Origin: JBBQCW01 sp038319025
Lineage (GTDB): Bacteria; Actinomycetota; Thermoleophilia; Solirubrobacterales; Solirubrobacteraceae
Length of the DNA stretch: 64,000 nucleotides
Reading direction: 5' to 3'
Assembly (NCBI GenBank): GCA_038319025.1
Contig: JBBQCW010000003.1
Location: forward strand, 62,001-126,000
Below, piece by piece: positions 25,514 to 33,785 of the stretch. The notes beneath the pieces are model-generated. The model was not told the DNA's origin, did no database searches, and was given only the letters and a program-made list of their open reading frames with translations. The position numbers were made by a program, and so were the translations under genes. Position 1 is the stretch's first letter. Each line of letters opens with the position of its first letter.

Positions 25514-26123
25514 GGGTGATGCCCTCGAGCACGTGCGCGACCTTCTCGCACGCGTCGACCGACGCTTCGAGCGAGGCGAAGATGTCCTTCCAGCGGATCA
25601 CGACCATCGGGTCGATACCGTCGGCGAACAGCGAGCCGACGGCGTCCCGACGCAGGCGGTCACCTTCGTTCTCCAACCGGTGAATCTCCACCAGATGCGG
25701 GGCAAGCTCACTCCCCATGCGCAGCGCACGCAGTGCGAGCGCGACCTGCTCTCCTGAAGCGACCAGGATCTCGGCCATTCCGTGCGCCTGCTCCATGGTC
25801 GCTTCGACGCCGTAGACGATCATCTCGTCGGCCGCCTGCTCGGCAAAGTCGACGATGTCGTCGAGCGACGTGGCCAGCGCGTAGCCGTCGGCCGTGTCGA
25901 ACGGTTGGTGCCCGCCGGTGTTGGCGTTGAGCCGGTGGATTATGTCGTGGGTGATGCGGTCACCCTCCTGCTCGGCCAGCACGATCTCCCGAGCCAGATC
26001 TGCTTGATCTGGCCAGCGGGCGATCAGGTCGCGGAGGAGCATGGTTGCGCGCTGGACGTTACGTCCGGACTCCTCCACGAGCGTGAGGGTCACGGTGTCC
26101 TCTTGTCGGGGGCGCCGGGGCAT
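25497..26123 (-). CDS. DUF47 family protein (PhoU-like)
   Basis: A 208-residue all-helical protein of the DUF47/PhoU-divergent group: L-A-R-E-I-V-L-A-E-Q-E-G-D-R-I-T-H-D-I-I early, D-D-I-V-D-F-A-E-Q-A-A-D-E-M in the middle, and I-H-R-L-E-N-E-G-D-R-L-R-R-D late. The two E-x-x-G-D-x-x-x-x-D sites are the likely metal ligands. DUF47 genes usually sit beside a PitA low-affinity phosphate transporter and modulate it; no Pit gene is in this window. It is divergent from the orphan winged-helix gene, sharing a PHO-like array. Confidence 0.85.
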   Translation of the reverse strand: MPRRPRQEDTVTLTLVEESGRNVQRATMLLRDLIARWPDQADLAREIVLAEQEGDRITHDIIHRLNANTGGHQPFDTADGYALATSLDDIVDFAEQAADEMIVYGVEATMEQAHGMAEILVASGEQVALALRALRMGSELAPHLVEIHRLENEGDRLRRDAVGSLFADGIDPMVVIRWKDIFASLEASVDACEKVAHVLEGITLKQKR

Positions 26124-26160
26124 TGGACCAATCTACGATACGGGCCGACGGCCCGAAAGC

Positions 26161-26204
26161 GTTTACAGGACGTTCACACGAATTTCCCGATCCTTTCACC
26201 GGAG
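26161..26204. promoter_or_regulatory. PHO-box-like array between DUF47 and the orphan regulator
   Basis: Four 11-base units: GTTTACAGGAC (26161), GTTCACACGAA (26172), TTTCCCGATCC (26183), TTTCACCGGAG (26194). It ends 26 bases before the regulator ATG and starts 38 bases from the DUF47 start, so it may serve either or both. Confidence 0.65.
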
Positions 26205-26229
26205 GGCGCGCGCGTGCATCGAATATGCG

Positions 26230-26628
26230 ATGGCGATGGAAGCTGCATCAGCCCACGAGGAGTTGCGCGCCGGTGACCTTGAGGTCCGCCCGGACGACGG
26301 CATGGTCATCGCCGCGGGCCGCACGCTGAGCGTGTCCGTCCGCGAGTTCCAGCTGCTGGTGGCGCTGATGCGCCGCGTGGGACGGATCGTCACGCGTGAG
26401 GATCTGTACGGGATCGTCTGGGGCGGGACGCTGCGAGCCGGCGATCGCTCGATCGACGTGTACGTCCACAAGTTGCGCGTGAAGCTCGAAGAGGCGCTCC
26501 CCGACTGGCAATTTATCCACACGCACGTCGGATTCGGCTATCGACTGGCCCCAGAGCGTTCACATTCCTTTCACACGGATGCAACAGCCGTGTCACACAC
26601 TCCAGCCCAGGGCGGTTCAGCGTCCTGA
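26230..26628 (+). CDS. Orphan PhoB/OmpR-type winged-helix DNA-binding protein, no receiver domain
   Basis: A 132-residue protein made only of an OmpR/PhoB output domain. The pattern runs L-S-V-S-V-R-E-F-Q-L-L-V-A-L, then G-R-I-V-T-R-E-D-L-Y-G-I-V-W, then the recognition helix R-S-I-D-V-Y-V-H-K-L-R-V-K-L, and the wing F-I-H-T-H-V-G-F-G-Y-R-L. There is no Asp-receiver and no upstream room for one, since the next gene is transcribed away. Start 26230 (or 26236); no clear Shine-Dalgarno. It lies between two PHO-like arrays, one before it and one inside its 3' end, so it may bind them. Activity would need control by other means, such as partner proteins or its own amount. Confidence 0.82.
   Translation: MAMEAASAHEELRAGDLEVRPDDGMVIAAGRTLSVSVREFQLLVALMRRVGRIVTREDLYGIVWGGTLRAGDRSIDVYVHKLRVKLEEALPDWQFIHTHVGFGYRLAPERSHSFHTDATAVSHTPAQGGSAS
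26558..26601 (+). promoter_or_regulatory. PHO-box-like array for the second pst operon
   Basis: Four 11-base units: GTTCACATTCC (26558), TTTCACACGGA (26569), TGCAACAGCCG (26580), TGTCACACACT (26591). It overlaps the end of the orphan regulator gene and lies 60 bases ahead of the pstS start. Confidence 0.68.
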
Positions 26629-26660
26629 GGACGCAATCAACGAATCGACAGGAGCACACC

Positions 26661-27749
26661 TTGAGGTCACGTACCTTGCTCGCCGTGGGAGCGGCCGGCG
26701 TCCTTGCTTTGGGCGTCACAGCATGCGGCAGCAGCAGTTCCAGCACGTCCAGCTCATCTTCCAGCGGGGCGTCCGCGACGCTCAACGGCGCGGGCTCCAC
26801 TTTCGCGGCCCCGCTCTACTCGCAGTTCGGCTCAGATCTCAAGAAGCAGGGCATCACGCTGAACTACCAGCCCGTCGGCTCCGGTGCTGGCGTAGCGCAG
26901 CTCGCGCAGGGCACCGTCGACTTCGCCGGCAGTGACCCGGCGCTCGGCCCGGATGACGTGAAGACCCTCACCAAGGGCACGCCGATCCAGGTTCCGACCG
27001 CGTTCGGGGCCATCACGGCCTCCTACAACGTGTCCGGCGTCAAGACCGGTCTGAAGCTCGACGGCAACACCCTGGCCGACATCTACCTGGGCGTCGTCAA
27101 GAAGTGGAACGACCCGGAGATCGCCAAGCTCAACCCGGGCGTCACGGTTCCGAGTACGGCCATCACGGTGGTCCATCGCTCTGACAGCTCGGGTACGACC
27201 AAGGGCTTCACACAGTTCCTGGCCAACTACAGCCCGGCCTGGAAGGACGGTCCCGGCGTGGACAAGGAAGTCAAGTGGCCCACCGGCACAGGCGCCAAGG
27301 GCAACGACGGCGTCGCTGCCGCCGTGAAGCAGACGGACGGCGCCATCGGCTACGTCGAAGAGGCCTACGCGCTGCAGAACAACTTCACGTTCGCCAGCGT
27401 CAAGAACTCCTCGGGTGCGTTCATCGTGCCGTCGCTGGCGTCGACCACGGCGGCCGGCCAGGGCATCACCGTGCCTAAGGATCTGGGCATCAGCATCATC
27501 GATTCGCCTAACCCGGCGGCCTACCCGATCGCGTCGCAGACGTTTGTGATCGCCTACCAGGATCTGTGCAAGGCCGGGCTGAGCAAGGACAAGGCAGCCG
27601 GCATGGTCACGTTCCTGAACTACGCGCTGGGCGCCGGCCAGCAGGTCGCCACCCAGCTGCAGTACGCACCGCTGCCCGCAGAGGTCAAGACCCCCGCTCA
27701 GGCGGTTGTCGACGGTCTGCTGTGCAACGGTGCGCCGGCGAAGGGCTAG
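26661..27749 (+). CDS. pstS: Phosphate ABC transporter substrate-binding lipoprotein PstS (second operon)
   Basis: A 362-residue lipoprotein phosphate receptor. The start is a TTG at 26661 with AGGAG 7 bases ahead. Lipobox V-T-A-C near residue 22, then a Ser-rich linker and the PstS fold: N-G-A-G-S-T-F-A-A-P (phosphate loop), Q-P-V-G-S-G-A-G, A-G-S-D-P-A-L, and H-R-S-D-S-S-G-T-T-K. Full length for the family, unlike the shorter first copy. First gene of pstS-pstC-pstA-pstB-phoU, under a PHO-like array. Confidence 0.95.
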   Translation: MRSRTLLAVGAAGVLALGVTACGSSSSSTSSSSSSGASATLNGAGSTFAAPLYSQFGSDLKKQGITLNYQPVGSGAGVAQLAQGTVDFAGSDPALGPDDVKTLTKGTPIQVPTAFGAITASYNVSGVKTGLKLDGNTLADIYLGVVKKWNDPEIAKLNPGVTVPSTAITVVHRSDSSGTTKGFTQFLANYSPAWKDGPGVDKEVKWPTGTGAKGNDGVAAAVKQTDGAIGYVEEAYALQNNFTFASVKNSSGAFIVPSLASTTAAGQGITVPKDLGISIIDSPNPAAYPIASQTFVIAYQDLCKAGLSKDKAAGMVTFLNYALGAGQQVATQLQYAPLPAEVKTPAQAVVDGLLCNGAPAKG

Positions 27750-27758
27750 CCGGCACCC

Positions 27759-28799
27759 ATGGAATCAGGCGCACTGACGGCCCCGACGGCCGCTCCCATC
27801 CAGGAGCGGTCGTCGCGGGCCCGCGCTGCTGATCCGGCCTTCCGGATCGTGCTGAGCGGTCTGGCGGCGCTGATCCTCGTCCTGATCGCGTTCTTCTTCG
27901 TCTTCCTCGCCGACAAGGCGTGGCCGGCGTTTGAACAGTTCGGCGTGTTCGGGTACATCTTCGGCAACGACTGGGACGTCGCCAAGAACATCTACGGTGC
28001 GCTTCCGCTGCTCGTCGGCACGATGATCACCGCAACGCTGGCCCTGCTGATCGGCGTTCCGATCGCCGTGGCGTCCGCTCTGTACATCACGGAGATGTGC
28101 CCGCGACGGCTCCAGTCGCCGCTCACGATCCTCGTGGAGTTGCTGGCCGCAGTGCCATCGGTCGTCTACGGCCTGTGGGGCGTGTTCGTGCTGATCCCGA
28201 ACCTCAAACCCGCCATGCAGTGGTTCAGCGACACCTTCTCGTTCCTGCCGTTCGTCGGCGGCGCGGTCGCCGGGCCCAACTACTTCGTGGCCGGTTTGAT
28301 CCTGGCCATCATGATCCTGCCCATCGTCTCCGCGATCTCGCGGGAGGTCATGACCACGGTGCCGCCGGACCACAAGGAAGCGGCGCTGGCGCTCGGCGCC
28401 ACCCGCTGGGAGATGATTCGCATGGCCGTGCTCCCGTACTCGCGCCGTGGCATCACCGGTGCCGCGATGCTGGGCTTGGGCCGCGCGATCGGCGAGACGA
28501 TCGCCGTCACACTGGTGATCGGCAACTCGCCCACGCTGGGCAAGCAGATCTTCGCTCAGGGGTACACGCTCGCGGCGGTGATCGCCAACGAGTTCGGCGA
28601 GGCCGCCAACAACAAGCTCCACCTGGCCGCACTCATCGCCGCCGGTCTCGTGCTCTTCGTGCTCACGCTCGTCGTGAACGCCGGCGCCCGGTACGTGGTG
28701 GTGCGCGCCGAGAAGAAGGAGACGGGCTCCGGCCCGAACCTCGGACCCACCGAGGTGGCCCTCACGCCCACACCGATCCTCCCGGGGAATGCAGCATGA
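27759..28799 (+). CDS. pstC: Phosphate ABC transporter permease PstC (second operon)
   Basis: A 346-residue permease with six hydrophobic segments. It shows the PstC pattern L-A-A-V-P-S-V-V-Y-G-L-W-G-V-F-V-L-I-P and the ATPase-contact loop H-K-E-A-A-L-A-L-G-A-T-R-W-E near 210. The C-terminal tail (~45 residues) is Pro/Thr-rich and cytoplasmic. It begins 9 bases after pstS and its stop overlaps the pstA ATG by 4 bases. Confidence 0.95.
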   Translation: MESGALTAPTAAPIQERSSRARAADPAFRIVLSGLAALILVLIAFFFVFLADKAWPAFEQFGVFGYIFGNDWDVAKNIYGALPLLVGTMITATLALLIGVPIAVASALYITEMCPRRLQSPLTILVELLAAVPSVVYGLWGVFVLIPNLKPAMQWFSDTFSFLPFVGGAVAGPNYFVAGLILAIMILPIVSAISREVMTTVPPDHKEAALALGATRWEMIRMAVLPYSRRGITGAAMLGLGRAIGETIAVTLVIGNSPTLGKQIFAQGYTLAAVIANEFGEAANNKLHLAALIAAGLVLFVLTLVVNAGARYVVVRAEKKETGSGPNLGPTEVALTPTPILPGNAA

Positions 28800-29658
28800 C
28801 CACCCTCCTGGCTACGAGCGCCCGCCGCCGGAGGACCGATCGCATCGCCCGCGGGTTCCTGGCCCTGTTCACCTTGGTCGCCCTGGTTCCGCTGGTCCTC
28901 ATCATCTACTACCTGCTGGTGAAGGGGCTGAACACGTTCAGCGTCGAGTTCTTCACCACTGACCCCACGGGCAACTTCTTGGGTGACCCTGGGGGAATCA
29001 AGAGTGCCATCGTCGGAACGGTCTTGATGGTGGCGCTGGCGACGGTGATCGCGGTTCCGATCGGCATCGCCGTGGCGGTGTACCTGGTGGAGTTCGGAAA
29101 GGGCTCCCGCTTCGCCGGCGTTGTGCGCTACTTCGTCGATGTCATGACCGGCGTGCCGTCGATCGTCTTCGGCCTCTTCATATACACGTCGCTTGTGGTG
29201 GCGGGTGTCGGCGGCTCGTCGTTCGCCGGTTGGAAGGGCGCCTTGGCTCTGGCGCTACTCATGCTTCCGGTAGTGACGCGCTCGTCGGAGGTTGTGCTCC
29301 AACTCGTGCCCCAGGGGCTGCGCGAAGCCGCGCTGGCCCTCGGCGCGCCACGGTGGGTCGTCACCGTGAAAGTGGTGCTGCGCACTGCGATTCCCGGCCT
29401 CATCACCGGCTCGCTGTTGGCGATCGCCCGGGCCATGGGCGAGACGGCGCCGCTGCTGTTCACCGTGGCTGCCGTCAACGCAACCACGCTCAACCTCAAC
29501 GAGCGAATGAACTCGTTGCCGCTGCAGATCTACAATGACGTCGGGCAAGCCAACGACGCACTGGTTGCTCGAGCCTGGGGCGCAGCCTTGACCTTGGTCC
29601 TGATGATCCTCATTCTCACCCTCGTGGCCCGCTTCGTCGGCCGTAGGAGCAGCTTCTC

Positions 29659-29662
<4 letters not shown>
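28796..29662 (+). CDS. pstA: Phosphate ABC transporter permease PstA (second operon)
   Basis: A 288-residue permease. The ATG at 28796 overlaps the pstC stop (ATGA). Features: M-T-G-V-P-S-I-V-F-G-L-F-I-Y near 115, contact loop R-E-A-A-L-A-L-G-A-P-R-W near 180, A-R-A-M-G-E-T-A-P-L near 210, six hydrophobic segments. It forms the channel with PstC. Its stop overlaps the pstB GTG. Confidence 0.94.
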
Positions 29663-30533
<871 letters not shown>

Positions 30534-30534
<1 letters not shown>

Positions 30535-31238
30535 TGGCCCCGGCCACCGGGCCTCGCCAGCACTACCGAGACGAGCTGCAGCATCTGGAGGATCAGACGC
30601 TGGGCGGCATCGACATGGTCGTCGGCCAGCTCGACCGCGTGATCGAGGCGCTGGAGCACCAGGATGTGGAGCTGGCGACGATGGTGATCGTCGACGACGA
30701 CCGCCTCGATGGGCGTTACCTCGAGGTCAACCAGTCGATCCTTTCGCTGCTCGCGCTGCAGGCACCGGTGGCCACCGACCTGCGCCTCGTCGCCGCCCTG
30801 CTCCACGTGATCAAGCACGTTGAACGTATGGGCGACCAGTGCGTGAACATCGCCAAGCTGATCCCGCTGAGCGGCCATGAGCCGCCGGTGCGCGAGGAGG
30901 TGCGCGGCCGTCTGCTGCGCATGGCCGCGTGTGCGCGCAGCGAGGTCACGCAGGCCCGCCGGGCGTTCGCCGAGCGCAACACCGAGTTGGCCGAGGACCT
31001 GGTGCGCCAGGACCGCGAGATCAACCGGCTGAACCGCGAGGTCTTCCGGATCGCCATTGATGTGGGGGACGACCCCGACACGCGCGAGTGGGCGATGCAC
31101 ATGACAATGGTGGCCCGCGCGATCGAGCGCATCGGCGACAACGCCGTGGACATCGGCGAGCAGACGGTGTTCGTCGCCACCGGTCTGTTCCGCGAGTTCT
31201 CCAACTCCGGTACCCCGCCGGGCCAGACGCCGGGCTGA
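30534..31238 (+). CDS. phoU: Phosphate-signalling protein PhoU
   Basis: A 234-residue all-helical protein with the two PhoU repeats: first R-D-E-L-Q-H-L-E-D-Q-T and the D-L-R-L-V-A-A-L-L-H-V-I-K-H-V-E-R-M-G-D signature near 80-100, second A-R-A-I-E-R-I-G-D-N-A near 200. PhoU damps Pst transport and Pho signalling when phosphate is high, usually through a PhoR kinase. No PhoR or full-length PhoB gene is in this window. It shares one base with pstB and is followed by a weak hairpin. Confidence 0.94.
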
Positions 31239-31243
31239 AAGCC

Positions 31244-31260
31244 GGAGCGACATTTGCTCC
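31244..31260 (+). terminator. Short hairpin after phoU
   Basis: GGAGC (31244-31248) and GCTCC (31256-31260) with a 7-base loop, six bases after the phoU stop. No T-run follows; a weak terminator at best. Confidence 0.35.
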
Positions 31261-31306
31261 AGAGGGTGCACAGGATCGCGGCCCTCGACATCTAGACTGC
31301 CTGCCA

Positions 31307-32248
31307 ATGCCTGCCTTCTGCCGCCACGGCCGCTTCGAATCCAGCTGTCCGATCTGTTCGATGAAGGCGAAGAAGACGGCCGCGGCCGCGCCGACGCGCA
31401 CGCCGCGAACACCACGCGCGCCCGGTGCCACAAAGGCCAAGCCACGCCGCACCCGTTCGGGTGTGAGCGTCACGCAGATGGCCCGCGCGGAGGACGACGG
31501 GTACGACCACGACTTGGTCCCCGGCCTGCGTTCCTCAGTGGACGCACTGCGCCTGGCTCAGGAGGTCGCCTTGGCCGACCAGCGTCTGCGCGTGCTGCGC
31601 GAGGACCCGCCGGGGCTCTACGCCGAAGTGGCCCGCGCCGATGATCCGCTCGAGGCGGCGTGGCTCGCCTTCCTCATCGCCGTGCTCGCTCCGCTGGAGG
31701 GCGACGACCCGTGGGCCGCGATAGCCGCAGCCCGCACCACCTTCGCTTCAGGGGAGATCCCCTCCGTCACCGCTGACACGGTTCGCGGCCCGCGCGCAGC
31801 GCCCGACCCGGCGAGCGCCCTGCCCGTCTTCCGCACGTGGCTGGCCCGGCCAGACGCGCTGGCCGCCGAGACGGTGCTACCGGCCAATCGCCGCTTTGAT
31901 CGGCTGTACGAACGCCTCGGCATCCCCGGCGCCGTGCGCGCCCAGCGCTATGAGTTCCTCGTGCTGTGCGGCGCGCTGGGCGTGAGCGACGTGGAGCCCT
32001 CATCGCTCCGCCTGGGGGAGGCCACGGACGAGACGACCCTGGCCGCCAAGCGCGTGTTCGCCATCGGCGACTCAGTGCTGCTCGGGCAGAGGTCCGCGGC
32101 CCTGGCCGTTGCGCTCGAGGTTCCGCTGGCCGCGCTGGATCTGGGCCTGGTCAACTGGGCCCGGCCCGAGCGGATCGCCACCGGAGTCCCGCTCGACGGA
32201 GATGCCGGCGAGACAGCGGCCACTGCTGCCGCCGCCCTCGGCGTCTGA
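31307..32248 (+). CDS. Conserved-type protein with N-terminal zinc motif, function unknown
   Basis: A 313-residue soluble protein from ATG 31307. The start carries a C-R-H-G-R-F-E-S-S-C-P-I-C motif (C/H-rich, zinc-like), then a basic Ala/Lys/Arg linker (~20-50). The rest is helical and charged: L-V-P-G-L-R-S-S-V-D-A-L-R-L-A-Q, R-A-D-D-P-L-E-A-A-W-L-A-F-L, then R-R-F-D-R-L-Y-E-R-L-G. I do not recognise the family; the motif and the length suggest a lineage-specific protein. It is the fourth zinc-motif protein after the island but has no PHO-like box before it and may belong to a separate transcript. Confidence 0.7.
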   Translation: MPAFCRHGRFESSCPICSMKAKKTAAAAPTRTPRTPRAPGATKAKPRRTRSGVSVTQMARAEDDGYDHDLVPGLRSSVDALRLAQEVALADQRLRVLREDPPGLYAEVARADDPLEAAWLAFLIAVLAPLEGDDPWAAIAAARTTFASGEIPSVTADTVRGPRAAPDPASALPVFRTWLARPDALAAETVLPANRRFDRLYERLGIPGAVRAQRYEFLVLCGALGVSDVEPSSLRLGEATDETTLAAKRVFAIGDSVLLGQRSAALAVALEVPLAALDLGLVNWARPERIATGVPLDGDAGETAATAAAALGV

Positions 32249-32340
32249 GCCAACGCCTCACGCTGCAGCAAGGACCGGCGTGTTGGGTGGCGCGTCTGCG
32301 CTAGCTTCCTGGCAGTAACTGCGCTGAACCGCGCATTTTA

Positions 32341-32355
32341 CCCGCAAATTGCGGG
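32341..32355. promoter_or_regulatory. Perfect palindrome upstream of the ECF sigma gene
   Basis: CCCGCAA-A-TTGCGGG, a perfect 7-base-arm palindrome, 78 bases before the sigma factor ATG, in an AT-rich patch (CATTTTACCCGCAAATT) of an otherwise GC-rich region. A regulator site or a small hairpin in the leader; the 184-base gap holds no gene. Confidence 0.45.
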
Positions 32356-32432
32356 AATCCCGCCAAGGATGGGGGGAGACAAAAGGGAGGACGCACCTAG
32401 GTCCGGTGCCGATCCCCATTTCAGGAGCACGG

Positions 32433-33782
32433 ATGCCCGACCTCGCGACGAAGCGCGACATATCTGCCGGTGCCTCAACGCGCCGTGGCCGCACGCGGCC
32501 GGTACCCGGCGCGCGCCGTCGTTGCGATGAGGACGTCCTGATCGCCGCGGTCACTCAGCACGCCGAGAGCGTGCTCCGCCTTGCTCGCCGCGTCTCTATC
32601 TGCGACGACGACGCCCAAGACGCCTACCAGCGGGCGCTCGAGATTCTGGTGAAGAACGTCGGGCGCTTGGATCCGGAGACGATCGGCGGCTGGCTTCGTA
32701 CGGTCGCCAAACACGAGGCGATGGCGATCCGGGCGCAGCGCCAGGAGGCCGTTACCTATGAGGATCCGGATCTCGACGGCCACGAGGCATCACACCTGCC
32801 GTCTCCTGAGGATCGCGCCGTGTCGTTCGACCGAGTGGCTCGCTCCGCCGAGGCGCTGCGCGAGTTGAGGCCCGATGAAGCCCGAGCTCTCTGGCTGCGC
32901 TCGCAGGGCTACAGCTACGCAGAAATCAGCGAGCTGTCGAACTGGACGCCGACCAAGACCAATCGCATGTTGACCGAGGGCCGGCAACGCTTCCTGGCCT
33001 GCTACGCGACCATCGAGGCCGGCGAGACGTGCGCCCGCTGGCGGCCCGCGCTGTCGGCGATCGTTGATGGTGAAGCTGCGCGCGGTGACCGTCTGGCCGC
33101 GGCTCGGCATCTGCGGGCGTGCGCAGGGTGCCGAGCAACCTTGCGCGAACTGCGTGATGCAGGGCCGGCGTTGCGGGCGGTACTTCCGATCGGTGGCGTC
33201 GCGACGCTCACCGCGAGTCAACACGCAGGTCGAAGCGGGGTGGGCAGCATGATCGACGCGTTTGCCTCCGGGCTGCATGATCGAGCTTCGCTGACTTTGA
33301 TCAAGGCCCAGGTAGCCGCCGACGCGCTCAGCGTCGGCAAGGCGGCCGCCGTGGCGGCTTCGGCCGTCGCCATCGCAGGCGGCGGTGCTGCCGTCGTGCG
33401 CACCGAGCACGCGTCCACGCACCGCCCAGCGTCGACGGCCGTGGCCTCCGCCGCGCAGGGCGCCCACGCCACGCCCACACCGGACCCGGTCGCTGCGGTC
33501 GTTACGACGCCGACCAGCGACACCGGGGCGAGCACAACGCCCTCCGCGTCCGCTGAGGCCATCAGGTCCAAGCGGCAATCAGGCCGTCAGGCCCCGGCCG
33601 ATGAGTTCGGCGCGGGCGCGTCAGCGGGCGCCAGACCGTCGATCGTCCCCCCGTCGTCACCGTCTGGTGCAACACCGGAGTTCGACACGGTCGCCGCTCC
33701 TGCCCCGCCGCAGGTAACTACCGCTCCGGCGACGTCATCCAAATCTTCCTCGCCGCGCTCCGGCGCTGAGTTCACCCCCTGA
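32433..33782 (+). CDS. ECF sigma factor fused to an anti-sigma-like zinc finger and membrane segment
   Basis: A 449-residue protein; ATG 32433 follows AGGAG. Residues ~30-190 are an ECF sigma: region 2 (D-D-D-A-Q-D-A-Y-Q-R-A-L-E-I-L) and region 4 (R-P-D-E-A-R-A-L-W-L-R-S-Q-G-Y-S-Y-A-E-I). A H-L-R-A-C-A-G-C-R zinc-finger follows (~230-245), as in ZAS anti-sigma proteins. One hydrophobic segment A-A-A-V-A-A-S-A-V-A-I-A-G-G-G-A (~310-328) is the likely membrane anchor, then a Pro/Ser/Thr tail that would be outside. Sigma and anti-sigma in one chain could be released by proteolysis. It lies 4 bases before the first secreted protein gene. Confidence 0.82.
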   Translation: MPDLATKRDISAGASTRRGRTRPVPGARRRCDEDVLIAAVTQHAESVLRLARRVSICDDDAQDAYQRALEILVKNVGRLDPETIGGWLRTVAKHEAMAIRAQRQEAVTYEDPDLDGHEASHLPSPEDRAVSFDRVARSAEALRELRPDEARALWLRSQGYSYAEISELSNWTPTKTNRMLTEGRQRFLACYATIEAGETCARWRPALSAIVDGEAARGDRLAAARHLRACAGCRATLRELRDAGPALRAVLPIGGVATLTASQHAGRSGVGSMIDAFASGLHDRASLTLIKAQVAADALSVGKAAAVAASAVAIAGGGAAVVRTEHASTHRPASTAVASAAQGAHATPTPDPVAAVVTTPTSDTGASTTPSASAEAIRSKRQSGRQAPADEFGAGASAGARPSIVPPSSPSGATPEFDTVAAPAPPQVTTAPATSSKSSSPRSGAEFTP

Positions 33783-33785
33783 GCC

